From Mastigias papua (taxonomy: Eukaryota > Cnidaria > Scyphozoa > Rhizostomeae > Mastigiidae): a DNA stretch of 64,000 nucleotides. The stretch is from NCBI GenBank assembly GCA_964019165.1, contig OZ025270.1, positions 4,918,528 to 4,982,527 of the forward strand, given 5' to 3'. The position numbers and the translations under genes are program-made. The notes under the pieces were generated by a model. That model searched no databases. It worked only from the letters and a program-made list of their open reading frames with translations, and had not been told where the DNA came from. How positions within the stretch are numbered: the first letter of the stretch is position 1; the number at the start of each line of letters is the position of its first letter. Shown one piece after another: positions 41,876-61,000 of the stretch.

Positions 41876-44800
41876 CAGTTCCAATATCCATTTGCTCATC
41901 TTGCTGCTTGTCTCTGCTTTGTTTTGCTAATGCATGCACTTCATGCAATCCTGTTTCAATTTTCTTCATTATATCATTGAAATCGTTTTGTAGACCTGCG
42001 GCAGGAATTATGAAAATTTGAAACAATCAAAGTCCATCCAGTTGCCATAAAAAATAAGAGGTACTATTGCAAGAACAATGGATGATTCAAGATATCAGCT
42101 GGCATAAGAAGATCAGGAATGGCACCAGGGCAGAAATTCTGGGGGGTAAAATGCTACCAAAGTGGCGATAGTGAGTGAAACAAGGACATTCTATTGGACC
42201 ATGAATTTCAGATTTGCTTAAAATGCCATGATTCAAACTCAGTGAGATGGCAATGCAGTAAAGAAATATCAAAGTGCAAGTTATGAAATTAGTGGCAGTG
42301 CATAGAAATATTAAAAACTGCAAGTGCCAATGGGGGCTGCAGCAAAGGTCTGGGGGCTACAGCATCCCACATACCCCTGGTGGTGTTATTTCTGAATATG
42401 ACTGAAATAGTGAATGGAAGAAATAAAACTGATGTGAATAACCAATAATAGAGGCAAAGAAAGAGTTAACATTAATAGGACACAATTATGCATGCAGTCT
42501 TGTATTATTAATCTTGCATAGCTATTGGATGAAATGTATCATTGGCAATGCCAGTGTACCTTCATGGATTATTGGTTAGTTAAGATTGATATCTATCATG
42601 GATACATTTAGATTCCTTAAACCAGGTAGAGAGCCAGCATTGAAACATGTAGGGGGCAAAGCCAAGCAAAGACTCCAAACTTCCCCTCTATATTAACCAC
42701 CAAAAGGAGCAAAAACTCATTAGCAGATTGTCACAAATATATTTGCTGGTACTGATTGCCTTGCATCAAACTTCCATATTTTCTAGGTCTTCACGCAAAA
42801 TGAAAGAATTTTACAAATGACATATCATATTTCTTCAATGTAGTCTAATAGAGGGTAGCAGAGGTCGAGAAATTATTATAAAAATATACTTACAAATTAT
42901 CTTATTTCTTGCAATCCTTATTGTATGAACATCTATATCAGATCTTGGAAACCCATCCTTGTCAACTAGATTATCTGTCATGCCAACATTTTGCTGCAAG
43001 AAGAAGCAACACTGCAAAATATGTCACAACAAAGACATGACATGTCACAACAAAGATACACATAAAGGAAACAACTTACAGAATTTGAAATGCTACAGGC
43101 ATTTCAATGAGAAAGGGCACTTTTGTGATTTTCTGACAAATAGCAATATGGAAGATCTTTAAATAGGAGCTTAGAGCACTTTTATTTCATACCAAAAGAT
43201 TATACAGAGATTATGCAGCCCATGAAGTCCAGTGCTTGACTTGATTGAAAACAACTTTACCAGTATCATGGCATACATGACCTATGCTGTATATCATCTC
43301 AGATAGCAATGTATGTGTCAAGCATTTAGCATCTAACATTTCAAACCCAATGGGCTAGTCTTTTTCTCATCAATCTAATCTGGAGGTAAACTCTGTATGG
43401 TGGACAATGGATATATCTAGAGTCATTTTACATATATAGACTTTAACAATTGTTGGACTTATGTGCCTGCAGTGGAATAAAGTCAATTGCTTTGTTCCAA
43501 TGCAGGCACACAAGTCCAGCACTTTATGTTGATGGTATGTTTGAGATAAAATGATGACAAATGCAAAGTCACCAGTAAACTAGAAATGAACTAGATATAC
43601 TGTACAAAAGTAATTATTAGTAGCACTCTTATCTCACCCTCCAGTTCACCTCTCACTGGAACTGCATTGTATATGGGTGGACTCTGTGATAAGTAAAAAG
43701 TTAACACAGGATATCTCATGCTGAATTTCTCTACATGATTCCTTTCTCATATAATACTGCACATCAAGAAATGGAAGTGGCTGAGTGCTGTAAGGGGTGA
43801 TGGCATAGTTGCCAAGTCTCCCACTTTCTGCTGGAGATTCCAAAGTTTCAGTGTTTTCAGTGTTATCTCCAACTGACCTCCAGGGATGGCAAAATGTTGC
43901 AAATCTCCAGCATTCCTTACATTTTGAAGAAATATAAAAAATCATCAATCATCTATCTGAAAACATACTGGAACTTAACCTGACAACTCATCCTGCCTGG
44001 TCTTTGTCAGTTCCCTTATTGAAAACTAATCATTTTAGAGCCATTGCTATTCATGGTTCTGATCTACTGTATTATATTGCTTTATTAGATATTACTACAT
44101 TGATGGTTTGCTTAATAACTGCCCAGTAGTGGCAGTGTTACCCCTACTCCTGCTGCACCCCAATGACCGCAAAACTACCATGTCCATTTCTCCAGCATTT
44201 TGACAACCAAAAACATGGTAATTATGTGATAGGGTGTGGTGTAATTGTTGAATTTGAATTTCATTGCAAATACTGTCCAGCTATCATAATGATATCAATG
44301 AAGTAACAATTATTCTGATATGTGCATGCTGTTTGATACAAATGTTTTCAAGGTCACAAAATATTATGTATTTGCCCACAGAGAAGTAAAGAATTCATTG
44401 CTGTCACTTCCATTCTGGTGCTGCCTCTTCTCTTGTGGTATTGTCTCTTATAAAGTGGGATAACTTGTACTGGCATGTAGACAATTAGGAGGGGAGGGCT
44501 GTGTGGGTAGTGTTCCCCAATAAGTCAGTGAGGTTGTATTTCAAGGTGTTATGAATAGTTGTTTTAATCCATAACCTTGTGCAATTTTGCAGCTTGACCT
44601 GACAGAAATGCATACAGTGGTATATCCCAATTTCATTTAATAGCTATGCCTCTATGGTTCCTTCTTGGAAGTCCTCTGGAATGCTTGTTGTGAAAATGTT
44701 GAGCACTTGATATAACAATTTATGCAATTATGATTAATTGAATTATACACCTCAGCATAAATGGTTGCCAATCTGATTCTAGTCAAGAGTACTCTTGATT

Positions 44801-45456
44801 CCAATGGAGAGATGTACCTCTCCTCCTGGTGCAACTTTCTATTTGACATCAACACAATAGTGGAGTTAATGGGGAATTTGGAGATTAAATGCCCCAACTT
44901 CTCGAATATTTGGTAAGTTAGATTCGTCCAAAAAATTCGTATATAGTAACGACAATTCTCATACACATATCATTGATTGCGTCTGCCACTTCTGTCAACA
45001 ATGGGGATACATCTACATGTTTACAAAAGGGGTTTCTTTGATAATTAAAGGGTGTGGTTCTAAAAATTTTATTGGAGTGAAACCCCCATGGGGCTAAGCT
45101 CTTACAGTCCTATTAATTCCAGAACATAGGTAACTTAAACTGGCCGTACTTTGTAAGCCAAAAAGCCAAGTGCACACTTAAAGTACACACCTAAAATCAA
45201 GTGCACACTTGCACGCATGGCGTTTTGCTAGTGCACACCCCAGGTCTTGTCGAAAAAGGCCATACTCTGTAAATGTAGTCCGGGGACCTAACAACTTTAC
45301 CTAGGATCATGTGGACTTGATTTACCAAACACCCAAATAATGTACCAAAAACCACCTTACCGATTGCAGAACATTGTGGTAACTTTTAATTTCATTTTCA
45401 ATGTGGTCTTTCTCTAAGATTAACTTTTTCACATGCGATGCTGCATCCGCTTCCAT
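41876..45456 (-). CDS. PSMD9: 26S proteasome assembly chaperone PSMD9 (p27/Nas2), first three exons
   Basis: Exons on the minus strand: 45361-45456 (start ATG, 32 aa), 42894-42993 and 41876-41995. All donors and acceptors keep phase (0, 1, then 1 at the last donor). The 105 residues encode the N-terminal helical hairpin. Exon 1 has a charged helix (HVKKLILEKDHIENEIKSYH). Exon 2 has QNVGMTDNLVDKDGFPRSDI, matching the conserved GM-x-LVD-x-x-G(F/Y)PRSD signature, then RIARNKIIC. Exon 3 has LQNDFNDIMKKIETGLHEVH. PSMD9 chaperones the ATPase subunit Rpt5 during 19S base assembly, using this hairpin plus a C-terminal PDZ domain. I could not find the PDZ exons downstream in the window. They may lie in the N gap, beyond the satellite, or be absent. 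If the exon 3 donor (41874-41875) is not used, the frame continues into the LINE to a stop at 41466. Confidence 0.88.
42994..45360. other. PSMD9 intron 1
   Basis: A 2.4-kb intron apart from the hairpin at 43451-43521. Minus-strand open frames at 43646-43948 and 44652-44966 resemble nothing I recognise. The left part is CpG-poor. Confidence 0.5.
43451..43521. repeat. Near-perfect 28-bp-arm hairpin in PSMD9 intron 1
   Basis: Arms 43455-43482 and 43490-43517 are reverse complements at 25 of 28 positions (one further position is a G-T wobble when read as plus-strand RNA), with the 7-base loop TCAATTG. About four more base pairs extend the stem outwards to 43451/43521. No protein is encoded. It may be a small foldback element or a microRNA-precursor-like hairpin. 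Confidence 0.8.
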
Positions 45457-46277
45457 GCTACCAATTGATCAATAGTTATGTTTATTAAAATTTCTCCTAC
45501 TGATGAAAATATAAACTAGACAGTCTCATTTTGAATAAGAGGCTACTTCAATAGTCTGGAAGGAATGGAATAAAGAAATGCGAAAGGAGAAGAGCCTAGG
45601 TCAAGATCTAGTCTCAAAAGTTCCTTATTTTTGGACCTCCAATGATCAAATTGTAGTACTTAAAGGTCCATAATAATTCCTTGATGTCACTGCACATTTA
45701 ACGTCTCAAAACAGACACAAGTAAAGCATTAAAATCCTAAATTTTGCTTTTAATGTTGGCTGTAACTAATGACCAAACACAAAGAAGGTAGGAAAGAAGT
45801 TTTATTAATGTTAAAGTGTAACGTTAAAATGTAAAAGCCCAAAGCATACTCAATGAAACACTTTGATGTAAGCATAGCAAACAATCTACGTGGATTTTGG
45901 CTACATGTGAATGTAACCTGCTTCCTGATTATTTGCTGTGATAAAACATTTTCAACTTGTAAAGCTCCTTAGGAAATTTTCTTTTAGTAGTATAAGTTCT
46001 TTAAGCATTTTGGTATTCTACATGCAGGTTCCGTATAAAGTGGCTCCTTATACAAAAAGCGTGTAAAGTAGATACAGTATTAAATACAACAGCATATAAA
46101 GTCTTAGATGCTGTTCTCTTCAATGGGAGTGTTTCAAAATCCCCAGGGTTACAGGGTATCTCATATGTGTCTTCTGACGCCTTTGAGCAGATAACAATGA
46201 CAGATCATACTACGAACAGATCATATTGCAAATGTGCATAACAATGCTAAGCTAATATACTACGAAACTACGAAATA

Positions 46278-53761
<7,484 letters not shown>

Positions 53762-54033
53762 TCCATAACATAACACCAATGATATGCATAACACAAGTCA
53801 AATGCCAAACGAGGATCATTTCCAACGTGAGACATTAGCCTCCGCAATAGTTGGCACTTGGCACGGAAGTAAACCTGTTTTCGTGTTTTTCGTGGACAGT
53901 GGACTGCTACCCCGTATTGCAAAGTACATTCCTACTTCTACAATGTACTGGGAGATATTGAAAGGCTGAGTAAGTAATGTACCTCATTATAGCGTGTGTA
54001 TAGGATGGATAAATAGAAAGACAAGGCGGCATT
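53762..54033. promoter_or_regulatory. Divergent GPATCH1/AP5B1 promoter region
   Basis: Only 272 bases separate the two inferred start codons on opposite strands, so both 5' ends and core promoters must lie here (or in undetected upstream exons). CpGs occur at roughly the expected frequency here and in the first 200 bases of AP5B1, in sharp contrast to the AP5B1 body. No clear TATA box is placed appropriately. Confidence 0.65.
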
Positions 54034-56694
54034 ATGGTTAAAGCACTGGAGATTTCTTGGTATGGAAAAATTGCCGAATTCAAACGACAGCAGAACAGGA
54101 CGATATCTGAAAGCTCGGCCTTTCTCTTGGACCTGTTGCAAGGCCTTTATGAGGATATCTCAGATAAGGTTAAAGTCGAGCTATTGCTTATACTCCAAGA
54201 ATATGGGGACGTGTTGATACAAAAACAAGAACCAGCAGAGCAAGCTGTTGGTGCAATCAAGAGTATTCTGTGTTTTGAAGGGAACCACGATAAACAATAT
54301 GTAGCCCACTGCTTAGTTACAACAGCCACTTTGATTATTCAATTCGATTTGTTCCAGTTTAATCCATCATTAGTTGAAGAAATAACACAGATTCTATTAA
54401 GCAAGTGCAAAAGAGTGAATGTTCCTGGTGAGACATTGATTAGAAAGGTTGCCAGTGAATGTCTGATTGAACTTGAAACTGCAATTCCATTGATCCTCTC
54501 AAAGAATATTTATTTGCTGTTTGACCTTTCAAAAGAAGAAAAATCTTATGTTTCACAGAATTACATGCTATTGCTTAGCATTGTTATGCAAAATTCATTG
54601 CACCTTGGCACTGATGAGAATACATCTTTAGGTATAGAGAATGAGTATCACACTGCCAAAGTTGTTCCCCGAGATGCACAACAAATGACATCATACATAG
54701 CTGGGGAATTGAATCACTTGTCACCAGCACTCTTGTGGCAAACAGGCCAGAGTGTAAGTCATTTGTTTTCAATTTTGGACATGCCTGAAGTTGCATTGCA
54801 AAACAAAATGAATGAGTGCTGGTATTCATCTAACCTGCAAATACTTCATTTAGGACTGTTGCTTGCTTTAAAGAAACTGCATGAATATGTTAATCTGGAG
54901 GATCTCCTGGTTATCACAGAATGTCTGGTTAATAAGGTAGTCCTGCCAGTGTTTCCTAATGGCTTTCGAGCAGTTTGTCTGGAGTGGCTCCTTGAAATAC
55001 TCCAAGAGATTAGTTTTTTGACAGATGATGTGGGATCCCTGATTTTAGATTTATCAGCCAGACTAAGCAAGCAACTTGCTCTGGATAGTCCATACATTTT
55101 GCAGGAGAAATTAGAAGTATTGTCAGATGTGCTCATAATGTACCCAGGAGTTTTTGATTATTTTCAATGTCTAGAAATTCCTCTTAAATTGGCAAATCAG
55201 GGTATTATTGGTTTACATCTCTCTATCCTGTACAGAGTATTTTTCTTGCAATTTGCAAAGACTGAAAATATTGCAATGAAGCATAGAATCAAAGACAACA
55301 TTATCCACCTTACAATACAGTCCCCACACTTTATGGGACATACAATCAATTTTATCAGAGCCATCCAAAGTCAACTTGGTTGCAGTATAAGACTGGATCT
55401 CATTCATCAGCTGACAAGTTTTGTTTTGAAACAACACTTGACAAATTTTCTTGCAACATCTAATGATTATTTTCCACTCATTGAGTTATCTTCTTCTGAA
55501 CAAGGCTTGTGGCCTTTGGGAATTGTCAGGTGGATGAGATCATTATGTGCAAGGTCACCTATTAGCAGATCTGGGGACTGGGAACTTGGAAGTAATATCT
55601 TGTCTATTTGTAGAGCAATCTTGGCAAATCATGATAGTTTACAGTTATTGCATGAGCTTGCAGATTTTCTTTGGTTCTTACACAAAGATTTCAATGATCA
55701 AGACATCAAGGATAGAGCATTGTTCCTCTATTTGATTATTGGTCATGCCTCTCCCAAGTACTTTGACAGGATTTTCAAAAGATCTAATGAAGATGGCAAG
55801 ATGCAATTGTTTGGTAAGAAAGCTGACATACAAGTTCCAGCAGAATTAGTTCGAGGAATTTTACCAACAACTTTCCTTAATGAGCCATTCCTTGCCTTAG
55901 AGAAATCCGCCATTTATGAGATGCAGCAAAAGTGTGACACAATTGACTTTCAATATGAATGCTATGAAAGCTATATGACTATCCTGCAAGAATCCTTTGA
56001 GACCAATATTCATTTGAAATTAAAAGTGAAATTCTTATCTGGAGAGTTAGATTCTAAAATACCAACAAAAGTGTATGCATTATCACTGAAGTTTAATCCC
56101 AATGGTAGATGCAAAGATATTCCACATATTCACATATCTTATTTGTGTAAGGATAAGTCAAGTAAGGGATATCAAAATGATTGTGCATCTTTGAAAATTG
56201 AGCCACACTGTGCAACTCCCTTCAACATTCAGGCATGCTGCACTTTTACTAATGACCGTGGCAGAATTTGTGTTGCACCTATTGCACCAATCAGTCTGGT
56301 ATTTTCTGACTTTTTCCACCCACTAGTCAATTTTTCAAAAGGTAGGTCAAATGAATCAAAGAAAAGACTTTTGTTTGGGAACCTCTGGGAACATTTTGAA
56401 CAAAACATAAAGACATCAAAAGCATCACCAAAATCTTGTGCAACATCTGTAAAAAGGCTCATAATAGCAGACGGAGACATAGCAAACATCTTGGAAAAAA
56501 ATTGGCAACCATTTATTATTGAGAAAAATGGAAAGGATTGCAAAATTGGAATATTCCTTTCACCTAGCTACCACCTACTGATGAAAATGACTATTTCAAA
56601 AGAGCAAACAGTCATTAGATTTTGTATTGATAATTGGAAACTGCTTGATATTGTTGAGGATTACTTTGAGAGTATACTATCAGTTAAGTCCTAA
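54034..56694 (+). CDS. AP5B1: AP-5 complex subunit beta-1
   Basis: A single uninterrupted 886-aa reading frame (human about 878 aa). AP-5 beta is the large subunit of the fifth adaptor complex, which works with SPG11 and SPG15 on late endosomes and lysosomes in retrieval sorting. The protein is an all-helical solenoid for about 600 residues. Matching landmarks are: SECLIELETAIP (early ACECLRELE-like block), WELGSNILSICRAILANH, then DRALFLYLIIGHASPKYF (human RLYYILLAHLAAPK region), a beta-rich appendage with VYALSLKFNPNGRCKDIPHI, VFSDFFHPLVNF, LFGNLWEHFE, WQPFIIE and the terminal IDNWKLLDIVEDYFESIL. The lack of introns is notable beside multi-exon neighbours. The start codon follows GGCGGCATT and is the first ATG of the frame. 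A plus-strand AATAAA at 57700-57705 would give a 1-kb 3' UTR. The body is extremely CpG-poor (about seven CpGs by eye in 2.4 kb). Confidence 0.93.
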   Translation: MVKALEISWYGKIAEFKRQQNRTISESSAFLLDLLQGLYEDISDKVKVELLLILQEYGDVLIQKQEPAEQAVGAIKSILCFEGNHDKQYVAHCLVTTATLIIQFDLFQFNPSLVEEITQILLSKCKRVNVPGETLIRKVASECLIELETAIPLILSKNIYLLFDLSKEEKSYVSQNYMLLLSIVMQNSLHLGTDENTSLGIENEYHTAKVVPRDAQQMTSYIAGELNHLSPALLWQTGQSVSHLFSILDMPEVALQNKMNECWYSSNLQILHLGLLLALKKLHEYVNLEDLLVITECLVNKVVLPVFPNGFRAVCLEWLLEILQEISFLTDDVGSLILDLSARLSKQLALDSPYILQEKLEVLSDVLIMYPGVFDYFQCLEIPLKLANQGIIGLHLSILYRVFFLQFAKTENIAMKHRIKDNIIHLTIQSPHFMGHTINFIRAIQSQLGCSIRLDLIHQLTSFVLKQHLTNFLATSNDYFPLIELSSSEQGLWPLGIVRWMRSLCARSPISRSGDWELGSNILSICRAILANHDSLQLLHELADFLWFLHKDFNDQDIKDRALFLYLIIGHASPKYFDRIFKRSNEDGKMQLFGKKADIQVPAELVRGILPTTFLNEPFLALEKSAIYEMQQKCDTIDFQYECYESYMTILQESFETNIHLKLKVKFLSGELDSKIPTKVYALSLKFNPNGRCKDIPHIHISYLCKDKSSKGYQNDCASLKIEPHCATPFNIQACCTFTNDRGRICVAPIAPISLVFSDFFHPLVNFSKGRSNESKKRLLFGNLWEHFEQNIKTSKASPKSCATSVKRLIIADGDIANILEKNWQPFIIEKNGKDCKIGIFLSPSYHLLMKMTISKEQTVIRFCIDNWKLLDIVEDYFESILSVKS

Positions 56695-58009
56695 GGATGT
56701 TATTTTCAACATGTCCTTACATTGTCTAATGGGTGTACCAGTTTATCCCAAATAATGATGAGTTAATACCACTTGCAATATTAGAGCACAGAGATTTACA
56801 GCTGCTTCCAAAACCACTATATTACTGTACACATTGCACGGAAGGAAAAAGTTCTATCAGAAAGAGATAGCATGTTGGATCTCATTTCAATGGAAACACA
56901 TGCTACACCACTAATTTAGAATATCATGTAAAGTGTACAAAGCATTTTCAGCAACACACGATGAACTACCTTGTAAACTAACATGATGCACAAATCAAAA
57001 TAGTATGATACAAAATATTATATTTAACACCCATGAATCCCCTCTCAACCTTACATGATGTAGAAATTCAAATGTGCTTGTAGACTCTAAAAAGGCTCAG
57101 TTGTAAATTATCCAAATACAGATTGACAAGCAAGCATAGCAGTAGGTGAGCATTAACATTTGAAGTAAGACCTCAAAAACAATGCATTCTTGGTGCATAA
57201 TAGACACCCATTGACTAATTTTCAAAATTTTTCCTGCAAGGACAATACCATTTCAACTCTACCAGCTATAAGTTAATGGAAGAGATTCTGCATGTGGGAT
57301 ATTTTTGGAAAGTCTGATTGGTCATAAAAACTATCTCCACAACTGTTTGATTCTCTTGTCCCCACAATTTTATTATCCATCCATATAAAGCAGTACATCT
57401 GCTTCAAATTTTGATGATCTTGGCAACCTAGCAAACAACTAATATTGAAACTGATTCAAGAAAATTTTCTCATATAATTACGAGGAAGCTTCCCAACCCA
57501 CCATTTTATTCTAACTCCACATTTATTAGGCTTTGGGGAATTCTGCAGTTTTCCCAACTACACAACCCCTCTTCTACTAGGCACCAAAAGTACATTGAAT
57601 TGTAATTGTATGTCAGTGTAGCTTCTTTGCTGGAAAGTGCACATTTTGTACTACTATGAAAGTCATCATTTATAATTAGTTGGGTTTCTGTATGTGGGTA
57701 ATAAACATATGATTCTCAGGAATGATGATTATAATGTGAGAAAAAATTCATGTAAAAGTTTTGCAATTTATTGTGCTTTCTACTCAAATGCAGCAGGGAT
57801 AGAGAGAATCCTTTTCCAGATAATTCCCTTGCAAAAGTAAGTTAGGATCTCCCATTGATTCCCATCATGAGAAGTCTGTAGTTTCTACCAAAACTGCAAA
57901 ACCTAAATACGTAATTTAAATATGGCATCTCATTTTTGCAAGGAATGTTCAATGTAAGCAATACACACAAATCCTGGCAAGGTCTATTGAACTAGATCTC
58001 TACAAGTGT
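56695..58009. other. Convergent 3' ends of AP5B1 and PCCA
   Basis: No gene seen. A plus-strand AATAAA (57700-57705) for AP5B1 and a minus-strand AATAAA (complement of 57767-57772) for PCCA lie within 75 bases of each other and are interdigitated, so the two 3' UTRs probably overlap slightly. Confidence 0.55.
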
Positions 58010-61000
58010 TCATTCTATTTCAAGAATGAGATCATCTTCAGCAATACTATCTCCAGGACGAAAGTAAATTGCACGCACCTAGCAAAAAGACAAAAGTTGA
58101 AATGTCACTATGTGAAAAAGGTGCAATATGAATAATAAATATACAAGGGGTGGGCCAAAGCACAAGCCTGGTCCAGTATAGGTGTTCCATCATGTGATAT
58201 ATGAGATAATATCTCATAACAAGGAAGCTCCCTACGCATACCTAATATGTATAGTAGAGCAGCAAGGGTAGTAAGTGTAGAGCTGCAAGAATAACCATGA
58301 TGATGAGTGCATGATGCACTCCAATTAATTAGAATCTAGGCTGGCCAATGATTCCTAACCTTATTAATGGAGTACAGAAAAAGTCAAGGCTCCATGGCTC
58401 TGAGCTGGAGGAAGATTTTGCTTTCTATGCAGTATTTGAGAAAGGTTTAGTAACTTGCATCAATAATCCTGTTCCTTCAAAGTTTTCAATTAATGTGAAA
58501 TCAACTGTGAAATGCATAGCCCTTTTATAGTACAATTTTTTGAGACATGCACAATGCAGAGTTCAAGAACTTTGGCTACTTTTGACTTTCTGAAAGAGGA
58601 AGGTTTGTGGTGAAGATTTGACAGCTGGAGGAAGGTTGGAACTTTTCTGGATTCTGCTTATCTAAAAGAAACAGCAGCACTGACATATAAATCTTTGAAT
58701 AAACCTGCATCTGAAGGTATGCAAACTTTATTTACAATATGTTCAGAAAGTAACGGGTGTTTACTACACTCAACTGATACTAATCTAAAATTGCCGCTTC
58801 CAAACAATAGTGCTGGTCAAAAGTCGCTCTCATACTGAGAGGCCAGATTTTGAAACAGCCTGAGTAGTGAAACTAGTGACGCCCTCAGTTTAGTGCCTTC
58901 AAATGGTTGTCAAAAGAAGAGATTGATGCACTGAAGCAGAAGTAATGCTTTCTTTTGTCTTCTTGCTGTCTATTCTTTGAGTTACCAAAAGGTTGTCTCA
59001 GAACTTCTTTGTTTTATTATATCATATATTCATTAATATATTTTTTTAACATGTCAGCTCTTATAGCTCATAATGAAACTTTCACATGTCTGAATAGTAT
59101 GAAATGAAAAGTGAAAATTAAAAAATCAAGGCCATCTTTTGGTATAAAGACAGCTACTATCCTCGTCTTGAGCTAAAGCAATTACATATATGCCCCATAA
59201 ATAAACTAGGAGAGGCCATTAGTCAAGCTGTAGAATATTTTATCCTCATAGCGATCAAATTGAATGTCTAAACAAGCCAAGTCATCTTTAGGGCTTTTGC
59301 CTTTATTCTTTGGCTTCCACGAATTGCATATCTGCTTGTCATTTGAGAAGGAATAGATTGATTTTATAGTAATAGCACTGTTAAATGTTGCTAATATAAA
59401 TATGAAGTACTCGTGTTAACTCAATGCTGGTGAGAAAATCTGAAAGTTTGCTATTAAACGAACAAAAAGACCAGCAGGTATAGAAAGAAACTCCATGTAG
59501 TATATAATATATTATATTCTGCATTAGAGGCAAGGCAGTGATTCAAACATATATACTCAACAATGCAAATGGTCAAGCATATGTGTGAACTGGAGAGGCC
59601 TGAAGTCAATACAATAGCTCATACAAGAGGGGAATGATATATTTCAATACCGGAGCTTTTTGAGCCTTACCCTTTTCTTGAAAAGACATGAAAGGGTCCG
59701 ATTGTTGTAGGCTACCCCAGCGTACCATATGAGAAGAACCTAACTATTTATTAGTAAAAGTCATTTATGTGTATTTATATGTAATTTTATAGCTGTGTCA
59801 TTGATTTTGTTTTGCTACGTGTTGTTCATGTAACTGGCTGTGGAGTTGTAATGGCATCTTGTACTCAGTGGTATCGTTCTTGTAGTATAGTCAAGTATAT
59901 TCTACATAGTATAGTAAGTAATTTGCATCTGTAAAATTGTGAATTGTATAAAAACAAAAACCTTTCCAGTCTTCTCAGCTCGCAGCATATTTTGCATTTT
60001 CATCGCCTCTACCACTGCCACTTCCATACCTTCAAACACCTGAAAGTTGAAAAAATAATTCTACAATTCATAGTATAAAACTTCCACTCTGGTTATGATC
60101 ATGAAATGAAAGACCAATGCGCATTAAGCATATGTAAAGCAAAGAAATACCTCATCTCCAACTTTGCATCGAATCTCTTTCAAAGTGCCAGGCATTGGGG
60201 AACGGAGGAATGGTGTGTGATCCATCTACGGAAAAAATACTCATGCTCGTATCGTAACCAACTAAAAATAATCTGGTGAATAAATTGTAATCTTCTATCA
60301 TTCCAAATTGAACAATAAACCCAATTTCTAGAATGCATATGATCTCTAGAAGGCTGAGCAGACTTGATACCAAGCATATTCATATATCAATATTTGAACA
60401 AAACATTGCCACCCTACATTCTGGACCTCCGTCCAAATTCTCACTTGCCGACACACAGAACGGTAGTTTGTATAAGAAGTAAACTATGAGCAATTTCATT
60501 GGCTTTCCTGCCCTTACGTCATAAAGTGCGACCTCTGTATACCGAAAATGGAACAGGTCCGAAAGCACAACTGTCACCTGTGCAAAGGCTTGCGTTTTAT
60601 AGAGGTAGAAGAGGCAACTATTTAATCCTAAAATGATCATAGTATACACGTTAAATGTTCTAGGTCCGATGAGGTAGACGAACTTTCCGATAAATTAGGG
60701 GGTGTGCTTTGCAGAGGAAATAACATGGGACATGGTGAGGACGTCTTCAATTTGGAAAACATTCTACTGAAATCGACTTTGAACAAAAGCTTTGCAAACA
60801 CTGTGAAAATTGACCTGTTGTATTCCAAAGAAGATATCTGAAAACTGATGATGCAGCAACAAAGGTATATGATGCAATGCACCATGAAGGTCGGAGCAAA
60901 GGATTTGCGGTGCGAAAGTGCGGGAAAATATCTTACTCGAGTGGGACTTGAACTAGTGACCTTCGACTCTGTATGTCCAGTATTCTACCAACTGAGCTAC

